A stretch of 64,000 nucleotides of DNA. Origin: Diadema setosum (taxonomy: Eukaryota > Echinodermata > Echinoidea > Diadematoida > Diadematidae). Positions 11,352 through 20,622 of this stretch are shown here, piece by piece. The stretch spans positions 27,124,192-27,188,191 of the forward strand of contig CM067072.1 in assembly GCA_033980235.1 (NCBI GenBank), in the 5' to 3' direction. Made by a program: the position numbers and the translations under genes. Each line of letters begins with the position of its first letter. The first letter of the stretch is position 1. The notes under the pieces were generated by a model. It was not told where the DNA came from, did not search any database, and saw only the letters and a program-made list of their open reading frames with translations.

Positions 11352-12399
11352 TATTATGGGCACTTTTTGCCATTTTCCTGTATTAAGATTTTGTTATGTT
11401 TGAAACTTTGATGAAAATGTGCCAAACACCCCAACAGTTTGACTGTGTGTTTGTTTTTTGTTGTTTGTTTTTTTGCCTTGTTTTTATAAGGGGGGGGCAG
11501 GGGAGCTGGAGATAGGGGTAGGGATTGGTGGGAGAGAGCGTGTAATGTTATTGGGTTAGCATGGTAGATGGATGCCATGGGTCTTCAGGTTGAATTATAG
11601 TACAGTGTAGTGGCACTTCAACATATCAGGCCAGGCACCAAAAACCTAAAAAGAAATGGTGTAGACAATAATACAGTTTATTACACCAATTTATAGTCAG
11701 AAATTATACCATGTGCACCACATATTAAATATTATTTGTGTAAAACCTGTAAATTCTCCCCAAGAGACCTAGTGCAGCAACAAACACATAAACCTTGTCA
11801 GTACAAAAACCAAATTTTCTCCTGCCTTGCACAAATACATTGTATTGTACTTCCACCAACGAAACCATATGGTGCTATGACCTAAACATAAACAAGCTGT
11901 CATGGACACCAACACTTTCCTATTCAATAAAATGGGATTTAACCACCCGCCTTACAATCTCACAGCATCTAAGTGTACAAGGTACATGTAATAAGGTTTG
12001 ACCGCATATTTCTGTGAATCTTTTTCATGATCCAAAATAACATCAACTGAATAATTTTTCTCTGTGTCCTGAAATTGAAAACATTATTTTGTATCACAAA
12101 ATGGTAAACCTGTTACATATTGCTCGACCACATAGAATGGAGAGGTCATCTGTCCTACATGCATCTTCTTCATGTATGAGTCAGCCTAATCAAGAACCTG
12201 TACAGTAGGTAGAAAACATCTCAGTTTGCAGCGAGAATGCACTGCCAACAGATTTTTACCAATACCCCTCTAATTTTTCTTGTGTCCATGGATGTTTCTC
12301 ACAGAATTCCTTTCAGACCCTTTAACTCCGAATTTTTCAGATCACATGGATTTATTGACATTATGCCCTTCTAGATCTCCTGCAATGCTATTACACATA
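11352..12399. other. No feature recognised
   Basis: Contains a short G-rich run near 11500 but no coding homology or repeat I can support. It may hold decayed continuation of the retroelement remnant that starts at about 12400. Confidence 0.4.
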
Positions 12400-13735
12400 T
12401 CTTCCAAATAAGGACATTTCCTCTAGTATGCTTAGAGTATCCTTGGTCCTCTCTGGAAGCCACTGATGGTATTTGATCTTTTTATGAGGCAGGACACTCT
12501 CCCTATCAAGGTGATTGTGGACAGCACACGCTGGCCAGCCAGCAAACAATTGCTTCATTACACAGGGCTACGGAGAAATGGTCATTCTGTGCCTCTACCA
12601 AGCATGGAGTGGCAGACACTCCAGGGAAGGCATTTCTGCAATGTTCAGGCACAAGGACTGCCTCATAGGACCTGCTGACTCCACGAGTCTGAGATTCCAC
12701 AACTCCCATCTGCCTGGCCAAGAGTATGCGAAGGGAATCCTGTCTCAGATACACCTTGCCCACTGCATCCTCCCTCTGATGGGTATGAATAACCTAAAGT
12801 GCTCTTGCCATACTGGATTTGGGGTGGGCCTAAGTATCTTATTCATGTGTTCCTGCTCGACACCTACTAACTGACCCCAAAACTCCTGCAATATGTTCAT
12901 CCCCAGTATCCTATGAATGGAATTCTGGCCACGCCTCATGGCCATGTCATCTTTCAAAACCAAGACAATCCTGGCTGAGATCCTATGTCATCATTGACAT
13001 GTCAAGACATTGACATCAACCTCAAAGCATCCCACATACGGGATATCATCCCCTCTTGCTGAGACCAAGGAAAGGGACAGTAGTCTTCCTTTATCTGAAT
13101 GCCTGTCAGTTCTAACTTGTCTTTGAAGTATGTCTCTCCTATGTGGTTACTTGCGAGACGGGGTCCACAAGTCAGGGCACGGTGACACCTCAAACTTGAT
13201 ATCCACAGAATAACACTCTCCAATGGCCCTGGACACGAACCCATGATCCCCTCTGCTAAAAATTGGGGACCACCTCCGTCTCTGACACAAATCCAACTGG
13301 AGTACCAGATCCATCTGGCCTTGTGGAGGGACCCCCTCGTCTGATGGTTCCAACACATGCTTGGAGTATTGGATTCCTTGTGAGCTTCCTGTCCACTGGA
13401 TTCCGGTTCTGGTTGCCCTCTGGGCATGTCTTGCCTTTCTGGACTTCCACTCTGCTGTGCAAAATCAGGATGACCCCGATACCCATCTGGTTCTCCCTGG
13501 AGGTAGGTCATTCCTGTTCTCGGGGAAAATCCTGGCGTCTACTGTCGCTGCCATTAGTCCAATATGGATGTGATGAGTAGTTCCTGTTCCTATGCAACTT
13601 TTACTGAGGTGCACCAGGCTGTGGAAACCTGTGCTGCCAACTCTGGTCAGCAGGCCGAAACTGTGTCCCACCGTAATCCTTACTTGGGCAGTCTCTATAG
13701 CAAAATGCCTAAAATTCCCACATGAAAGGCACCTG
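12400..13735 (-). pseudogene. Second retroelement: gag zinc knuckle and protease remnant
   Basis: Read on the minus strand, it starts with a CCHC-like zinc knuckle (CLSCGNFRHFAI, about 13735-13690) whose last Cys needs a frame change. A gag-like basic tail follows, then an aspartic-protease-like region (SRAIGECYSVDIKFEV at about 13230, IPYVGCFEVDV near 13040) and a segment resembling the post-protease part of gypsy-like polyproteins (ILGMNILQEFWGQL near 12890). Several frameshifts and stops make it a pseudogene. The knuckle differs from that of the neighbouring element, so it is a different family. The RT that should follow is not seen. Family assignment is moderate. Confidence 0.6.
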
Positions 13736-14405
13736 GTCTACCAACCTCTGAAAAGTCGCGGGCACGCCTTGCATGCCAAATGGCATGACATTAAACTCGA
13801 AAAGGCCAAATGGGGTTATGAAAGCAGATTTCTTCCTTGCTGCTTTTGTGAGAGGGACTTGCCAATATCCCTTGGTTAGATATGTGGTTGTCATGAATTT
13901 GGCTTTCCCCAACTCATCAATGATAGCCTCAGTGTTGGGCATAGGGTAGGCGTCAAACTCTGTCACCTGATTAAGCTTTCGGTAATCGACGCTAAGTCTT
14001 AGTGACCCATCCTTCTTTTTTACGATTACTAAGGGACTAGCATATGGGGAATCTGAATGGGGAATTACCCCTGCCTCAAGCATTTCATCTAGCTCCCTTT
14101 TTACTGTCTCTCTCACAGCATGAGGTAGTCGATAGGCCTTTTGCCTAATGGGGTGGTCATTGGATGTCACTAAGTCGTGAATCCTGTCAGTCCGTCCGGG
14201 ATTGTCACTTAGGATGTCCGTAAAGTCATGAATGACGTCACCTAATTGTTGGGTTTGTTGTGTTGTCAGGTAGTCGGGGAGCTCTACTTCGCTAGAGGTC
14301 CCTCTGTGTGTCAGCGGCTCTATAAACTGGTCTAGGTACTCGTCATCATTTCCATCATCCACATCCGTGTACATCACACATTCCTCTCGCTCTTTCCAAA
14401 CTCGC
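13733..14405 (-). pseudogene. Reverse transcriptase, N-terminal half
   Basis: Minus-strand frame with AYRLPHAVRETVKRELDEML, SPYASPLVIVKKKDGSLRL, VDYRKLN, TKGYWQVPL, FITPFGLFEFNVMPFGM and ATFQRLVDQ, the Ty3/gypsy RT blocks in order. The catalytic YxDD block would come next but the frame leaves homology at about 13733. Just upstream (about 14425-14395), HTNMLRVWKER is the end of the integrase, one frameshift away, so IN and RT were parts of one polyprotein. Confidence 0.88.
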
Positions 14406-16140
14406 AGCATGTTTGTGTGAAATACTCTGTTTCTTCCTCTTGTCCCCCATCTCGACTAAGTAATTCACATCACTCAATTTCTGTATCACGGGATAGGGTC
14501 CTTGCCATTTGGCTAGCAGCTTGTTGCTGCTTGATGGGAGGAGGACTAACATCTTGTCGCCTACCTGTAGGTCTTTTGTTCTGGCTTTCCTGTCGTACCA
14601 GGCTTTCTGCCTCTTCTGGGCTTGGGCAAGGTTCTTTTGGGCAGCTGTCGTGATGTTGGCCAATCTCTCCCTACAATTTAGCACATAATGATACTAACCC
14701 TTCCTCTGGCACTGTCTCTCCCAACCATGCCTCTCTGATCACATCTAGGGGCCCTCTTACTGTGTCCATACAGGAGCTCTAAAGGGGAAAACCCTGTAGA
14801 TTCTTGGGGAACCTCCCGATAGGCAAACAATACATATGGGATGAGGTCATCCCAGGTCACATTTCCCTCCAGTGTGTAGGGTTTGAGCATGTCTTCCAGG
14901 GTGGCATTAAATCTTTCAACTAGGCCAATAGCCTGGGGATGGTAGGGGCTGGTCCTTATCTGTTTAATGCCTAGACTACTGCACAGCTGCTTCATGAGTA
15001 GGGACATAAAATTTGACCCCTGGTCTGACCAAGGAGGTTGAAGAGATGGAGTAACAACAGAGTTATTCCCTTTGATCTATGTTCGAAGCCGCCGCTCAAA
15101 AATATTTGAAGCATGTGCCAAACAGGATCTGCCGCGCCGATACGAAGACAATTGACTCGTGTCTCATTGCATAATCACCAGCCACTTTTAAAGGAAGATA
15201 TGTCTTTGTGATGGTAATTACTTTTTGCTATCCCTCTTATAAAAGCTAGGTGTTACAGACACGAGGATGCGCGAACAGAAATTGAGGGGAAAATGCTGAA
15301 ATGAAGATGGAAATTACTCGACTGGGCATACGTGGGCACTAATCTGATACATCTATCAATAAAGAATTATACTTGAAGATTATTGCATGTTAGTTTCATT
15401 TGGGGAAATGAAGTCGAAAAGTGATAAAACCAGCTTTCCAGGATGGTACAGTTTAAAACATTTTCACATAATATAGCTCTGATTTACACTTTTGCGCAAA
15501 TTTCTGAACGAAATTGACTTTTGTTTTACATGCTTTATCATTGAGGGAAATTTCATTTCATTTAATGAATAAATAAGCAAAATATGGCCAACATTATGAT
15601 AACGTTCAAAATGAATCTTCAGATTGCTCAGCAAGACGGCGGCTTGGAACATCGATCATCAAAGGCACAAGTGCACCTGTGGAATTCTTTTGTACATCAA
15701 TAGAAATCTGACAACTGTTTGAATAATTACAGCCAGTTGGAACTCCATGTATAAAACCTCTTTGGTCTGACGAGAGTTCATGGAGGATCCCTACTCTACT
15801 AAAAATTCTTATCAGCTCGTCTGCCACTCTCTCCGCCTCAATGGAGGGGAGGGGTACTGCCTCTGGATACCGGGTTGCGTAATCACACACACCAAGAATG
15901 TACCTGTTTCCCTTCTTACTACGAGGCAGTGGCCCTACTATGTCAATTGCTATCTTTCTGAAGGGGCTGCCAATGACTGGCACCGAGACTAGTTTTGCCC
16001 TACTAATCCCTCTTGTCTGGCTTGCACACTTTCGGCACGGGCCACAAGACTTTCAAAATTCTGCCACATCTCTGAAAATACCAGGCCAATAAAAATTCTG
16101 CATCAATCTTTGCTGTGTTTTACCTACCCCGAGGTGAGCA
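14395..16140 (-). pseudogene. Integrase (zinc-binding, core and C-terminal domains), interrupted
   Basis: Minus strand: the zinc-binding segment (HLGVGKTQQRLMQNFYWPG, then CGPCRKC, about 16140-16020) is followed by the catalytic core start (IAIDIVGPLPRSKKGNRYIL, then TRYPEAVPL) up to ELSSDQ at about 15772. The core resumes at about 15028 with SDQGSNFMS, then TSPYHPQAIGLVERFNATLE, AYREVPQESTGFSPLELLYG and a C-terminal DRKART..QVGDKMLVLLP..KWQGPYPV domain. The gap is the hAT-like insertion. A stop falls in the zinc-binding domain. Confidence 0.88.
15030..15763. mobile_element. hAT-like non-autonomous element with 8 bp target duplication
   Basis: Flanked by GGTCTGAC on both sides (15022-15029 and 15764-15771). 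Ends are CAAGGAGGTT..AGATGGAGT and the inverse of AAAGAGGTT..ACATGGAGT. Inner inverted blocks CTATGTTCGAAGCCGCCG and CGATGTTCCAAGCCGCCG extend the symmetry. It interrupts the integrase core between SDQ and GSN. The 8 bp duplication points to hAT; no transposase is encoded. Confidence 0.8.
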
Positions 16141-16314
16141 GTTGTTAGGTTGTCATGGGCAACCTCCAGTAGTCTTGTTCTATACCCCTTTGGTACTATA
16201 CTATTTGCGTGTACACCTCACTACTTTCTGATTTAGAGTTTCCTGACCACTCTCACATGAGTACCCCATTCTGAACTTTAGATCTGATCACTTCTGCTCT
16301 AGTTTGCTCTTCTT

Positions 16315-16710
16315 TTAACTCCTTTTCACAGGCCTGATTTTTGTCACCACTAAGCCTGCCTCTTTTCTACTCACATAGTCGGGGATGTCTAAGTCAGGGT
16401 CATTCTCATCTAGCACCTCATTCCCAAGCAGAACATCAACTTCAATCTCATCTACCAGTCCAACACGGATCCATTTCTTGATCCCGTACGGCTCACTAAT
16501 GAGCCGGCTCACTAATGAGATGCACACGTGCAATCGGTACCTCTTTCTTACTAAAGAGACCCTTCATTTTCACTATCTCACCTGGGATAATGAATGTAGG
16601 ATCTACAACATCACTTCTCGCCAGAGAATGAGTGCACCCCGAATCACGCAGCAAACGTACATGTCTGTCCCCCAGTCTGGCGTCACTAATGTATGGTCTT
16701 AGTTTGGGGT
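16315..16710 (-). pseudogene. Retroelement aspartic protease
   Basis: Minus strand: LLRDSGCTHSLAR (active-site Asp-Ser-Gly at 16645-16637), then in shifted frames ARVHLISEPYGIKKWIRVG and DVLLGNEVLDEN, the usual flap and ILGxD-like end of gypsy proteases. The region is in two or more frames, so it is degenerate. Confidence 0.7.
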
Positions 16711-16789
16711 GGGGCTCAGGTCTACAGAAATAGGTGGGACCGTGTTCCTTGGATTTGTCATTCCCCTTCTTCTCTGCCTGGAGCTCAGA

Positions 16790-17690
16790 TTTGTGGGCAT
16801 TTTGGGCAATTTACTGCGATATGACCAATCTTATCACAGGTGTAACACCTCACCTTTGCTCTGTAGTTACCCCTATCCTCATTTTGCTTCTTATTCTGTT
16901 GAGGTTTTGGCTTACTTTCTCCTTTTCCCCCTCCTGATCCCGAATTCCAACCTGGTTTAGGGGAGTGATTAGGGCCTGCTTTTCCCCAGTGTCCCTGTGG
17001 TTTACCTGCCCCTTTTCTGCTGATGACATACTGATCGCAAGCCTTGCCATGTCACCCAGTGTATCTGGCTCATGGTCTCGGAGCCACACTCTTAGGTCAA
17101 AAGGCACTTGTTTTAGCATTTGCTCTTTTAGGATCTCCTCCTTTAGTCTGTCTAGATCGTTTAAAGCCCCCGCCCCATGGAGCCACCGCCCGAGAAGGTC
17201 CGTCAGCTTTACAGAAAACTCAGTATAGGTCTCGTCCCTATCCACCTTCAGTTCCCTGAACTTGACCCTATATGCCTCGGGTGTGAGGTCATACCTACGC
17301 AAGATGGCTAATATGACTTCATCGTACACTCTACTACTTTCAAGTGACAGTCTTGAGTATGCCTCCCAAGCTCTACCTGTCAGTAAGGGGGCGAGCTGTA
17401 GTGCCCATACCTCCCTTGGCCACTCATTTAATTGCGCCATCTTCTCAAAAGCACGGAGAAACACATCAACATCTTCTCCCTCTTTGTACATCGGCATCCT
17501 TCTGATGCCCCTATCCAAACCAAAAGACCCTGCATTGGTTCCCTTGCGCTCAATTTCCAATTTGGCATTTTCTAATTCAGCAAGGCGCACCTGCATCCGC
17601 ATCTTTTCAAGTTCAAATTGCATGCGTGCTTCTTCCATTGTATCAGACTCAGTGCGCGCAGCAGTGTTTTGGGGGGAGCATCCCACGAGA
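16790..17690 (-). pseudogene. gag: coiled coil, capsid with SCAN-like segment, CCHC knuckle
   Basis: Read from 17690 downward: a charged coiled-coil (MEEARMQFELEKMRMQVRLA), a capsid-like region (MPMYKEGEDVDVFLRAFEKM, then WPREVWALQLAPLLTGRAWE), then YRVKFRELKVDRDETYTEF through LKEQMLKQVPFDLRVWLRDH, which resembles the SCAN domain layout. After a frame change comes a perfect C-x2-C-x4-H-x4-C knuckle (CYTCDKIGHIAVNC). The N-terminus lies beyond the foldback insertion at 19575-19385. Confidence 0.8.
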
Positions 17691-19374
17691 CCGACACCCA
17701 CGAGTCATACGGTCCACGAGACCGACATCAATAATAGGTCCATGAGTCATACAGCCCACGAGTTATACAGCTCAGGAGTCATACAGCCCATGAGTTCGAC
17801 ACTACGCACAAAAGGCTCATGAGACCGACACTAAGCAAACATAGCCCACGAGACCGACACTAAGCAATAAAGGCTCATGAGACCGACACTAAGTATAGAA
17901 AGCCCACGAGACCGACAGTAGGCAAAAAAGGCCCACGAGACCGACACTAAGCTAAAAAGGCTCACGAGACCGACACTAAGCAAAGAAAGCCCACGAGACC
18001 GACAGTACGCAAAGAAGGCCCACGAGACCGACAGGATAAACAGCGCCATCTACATGTCAATCACCTGTACAGGGTGTTCCATGAACGGAAAAATAACATA
18101 CTGGCGGGTGCAATTTCGTAACGCTATCAATTGAAAGATGGTGACCATCTACATAATTATGAACGTCATCAAATATGTATTTCTACATACTTCGGGGGGG
18201 GGGCAAGTGTGTCAGGGAGCGACATTGTAATTAAGTAGAAAAATTGAATTGTATTCTTCATGCCCCCACCCCCCCCCAAAAAAAAAAATAGAAGAATTAG
18301 TATTCTTCATCTCCCCCCCCCCCCAAAAAAAAGAGACAAAAAACACAAATGAATTTAAAAAAGGACAATAACGATGTATGGATTAATTTTAGAGTTTGAT
18401 AATGCCATTGTGCTATTCTAATAGGCTTTCCTAGTTTTTGGCTAGAAAATGGACAAGATATGAATTTTACCTCTTCTCTTTCCCGATGCACTAGTTACTT
18501 ATTCTATTTTAGATATTCTACCCTCCTGCTTTGACGTTTTGCAGTAAGATCTATCTGTTATTTTCTCTGTAACTATAAATGTAATTCTACTGATTAAAAC
18601 GTTTTATATCGCAGGGATTCACCTCAATTTTGTGGCTTGTGTTATTCTCCTCCGAACAGTACATTAAATTTTATCGTGAAATACAATAGCTGTTTTCATG
18701 GATGCATCTGTTTTTTTTTTCCGAATCCCTAACGCTACCTTTATAGACGATTACGTTATTTTTATTTTTTATTGATACTAAATCAACACCCTCGCAGGTT
18801 TATTGTGGAAAGATCTGTTACACACTTTTACTGTACTTTGTTCATTTTTTTTCACAAACACACACCCATGCAAACACAATTAAAGATCCTGAACATTTCG
18901 GGGGGAGATGGCAACTCTTCTTTTCTATCTCTCATATCTTCCTATGCTATTATCAGGACACCCTATACAATGTCATGGTCTATAGGTGGCGCTGTTCATC
19001 CTGTCGGTCTCGTGGGCCTTCTTTGCTTAGTGTCGGTCTCGTGAACCTCTTTTGCGTAATGTCGGTCTCGTGAGCCTTGTATGCGTAGCGTCGGTCTCGT
19101 GGACCTTTTCAGTGTAGTGTCGGTCTCGTGGGCTTTGTTTGCTTACTGTCGGTCTCATGAGCCTCTTGTGCGTAGTGTCGGTCTCGTGAGCCGTATAACT
19201 CCTGGGCTTATAATACTTGATGTCGAACTCGTGGGCTTTATTCACTCAGTGTCGAACTCGTGGGCTGTATAACTGGTGGGCTGTATGACTTGTGAGCTGT
19301 ATGACTCGTGGGCTGTATGACTTGTGAGCTGTATAACTTGTGGGCTGTATGACTCGTGGGTGTCGGTCTCGTGA
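17686..19374. mobile_element. Foldback element with ~30 bp subrepeat arms
   Basis: Left arm (17686-18035) is a tandem array of CCCACGAGACCGACACTAAG-type units with variants ending in GTCATACAG. Right arm (about 19003-19374) is the same array inverted (GTCGGTCTCGTGGGC). The symmetry continues inward: CAGGATAAACAGCGCCATCT (18031-18050) mirrors AGGTGGCGCTGTTCATCCTG near 18985-19004, then GTACAGGGTGTTCC mirrors GGACACCCTATAC. The ~950 bp centre has no recognisable gene. It splits gag between the TTTQNGC end (19385) and the start of the coiled coil (17690). No clean target duplication is visible. Confidence 0.8.
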
Positions 19375-19384
19375 CGTGCACCCG

Positions 19385-19575
19385 TTTTGGGTCGTAGTCT
19401 TATCTGTGCTCATGACTGGTACACTTGGCAGAGGCGAAGCCTGCTCTTCCTTTGCCTCTTCTATGTTTTTGATCAACTGGTTCCTATTCAACCCTTCATG
19501 TTACAGCCCCAACTCTTCACACTTTTGTCTCAACTCCTGCATCCTTAACTGACTTAGGATACCCTCTTCCTCCAT
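19385..19575 (-). pseudogene. gag N-terminus with SAP-like helices
   Basis: Starts ATG at 19575 (minus): MEEEGILSQLRMQELRQKCE, then a TAA, then LNRNQLIKNIEEAKEEQ. The pattern L..L..LR..C..LGL..G..R..LI..I resembles SAP-type DNA-binding helices found at the start of some gypsy gag proteins. The in-frame stop and the foldback insertion break it. Confidence 0.6.
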
Positions 19576-20195
19576 GTTCCTAACTAATCAACATGCAACC
19601 TTTTCACTATACATACAATATGAAGGTAATACAATGTATCACAGTAGTGTGTCCACTCTCTCTGCCTTGCCTTGAAGTTGACTAATTAAGAGAAACTCGC
19701 TTACCCCTCTGATAAGACTTTCGCTCCCCCTCATCAGTCAACTGGCCTTGGCTCCTTGTTGTGGTCACCGTTGCTGCCGTCACCCTGGGTCAGCCAGCTG
19801 TCCCCTGCTGTAGTCTTGTCCCAGACTCCGTCCTGACGACTGCTCACTCCGGTGCACAATCGATGTCGAGTCAGTCAGCCCCTCGATCTCCCGTCTGTCT
19901 GCAAAGCCACAGGCTGGACCTCGTTGCCCCACGTCGGTGTTGATGACGCCACAATTGCGTTGCAGACGACTGATATAATGAAGTCGGGCTCTGCTTTTCA
20001 GTCTTTTTCGATGTTGGAACTCACACAAAAAGTTTTCGAGTCCCAAGACAGTGTTCTACTTCTAGCAACTGATGTTACCACCAGCACGGTTACTACTCGG
20101 CTTCTTCCGGGTCAGGCAATATTTCTGGATCACACAGTGCAGAAATAGAGTCTCAGCTGATGGTATTAATTGTTGCTCAGGTATACTGGGAGTTC

Positions 20196-20213
20196 ATCCC
20201 ACCGCTGCCACCA
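20196..20213 (-). promoter_or_regulatory. Primer-binding site, tRNA-Leu type
   Basis: The + strand reads ATCCCACCGCTGCCACCA, which equals the 3' end of animal cytosolic tRNA-Leu (…ATCCCACCGCTGCCA) plus CCA. The element strand therefore carries the 18 nt complement, two bases after the LTR end. This fixes both LTR boundary and orientation. Confidence 0.85.
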
Positions 20214-20215
20214 AA

Positions 20216-20622
20216 TGTAACTGGATGGTTTTCAGCAATGCCGCATTCTCAGCACACTGGCGTACCTTTCACGCTCAACAACCACACGATGACACTTTGA
20301 AGAACTCCAAAGCAGACAGTGATGTACTGTACAAAGATGGTCGTTTATTGTCTTGTAGATGAAGTTCACAAGTCCTCCGGTGCAGTATAAGAGAGTGGGT
20401 ATCTCCCACTCAATGAGTGACCGATGAATACATGAATGCTCGAATCAACTAACTTCAAGGAACAAAATCATTCTATTTATAATGATTCTGATGGTGCTAT
20501 GGAAAATTTTGTCTAGCACCATCTAGCACCACCTAGCAACAACATAATGAATATAATAGCATTTACATGCTCCACCCCTTGATAATGTATGCAAACCATC
20601 CTCCAATCAGTTGTCGGTTACA
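20216..20622 (-). repeat. 5' LTR of the Gmr1-like element
   Basis: 407 bp on the minus strand beginning TGTAAC and ending GTTACA (6 bp inverted ends). It contains a TATAAATA box (20481-20474) and an AATAAA signal (20349-20344) in the correct order, and is followed by the primer site. The outer boundary rests on the TGTAAC/GTTACA match only; no second LTR is present to confirm it. Confidence 0.65.

Larger units (their letters stand above)
13733..20622 (-). mobile_element. Gmr1-like Ty3/gypsy LTR retrotransposon, 3' truncated, with nested insertions
   Basis: On the minus strand the order is LTR (20622-20216), tRNA-Leu primer site (20213-20196), leader, gag start (19575), foldback insertion (about 19372-17686), gag with SCAN-like region, CCHC knuckle (about 16850-16790), protease (DSG at 16645-16637), integrase (about 16140-14395, split by a hAT-like insertion at 15763-15030), then reverse transcriptase (about 14400-13733). 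Integrase upstream of RT in a Ty3/gypsy-type element is the order described for Gmr1-like elements of deuterostomes. RNase H and the 3' LTR are missing because the RT ends abruptly at about 13733. Stops and frameshifts show that the copy is dead. Confidence 0.85.

Noticed and set aside
13002..13511. 169-codon minus-strand open frame as a host gene
   Set aside because: It reads through the wrong frame of a decayed gag-protease remnant; the homologous blocks lie in other frames.
17686..18040. Regular ~30 bp repeats that resemble a CRISPR array
   Set aside because: The units are contiguous with no unique spacers, they recur inverted at 19003-19374, and the window is eukaryotic. It is the arm of a foldback element.
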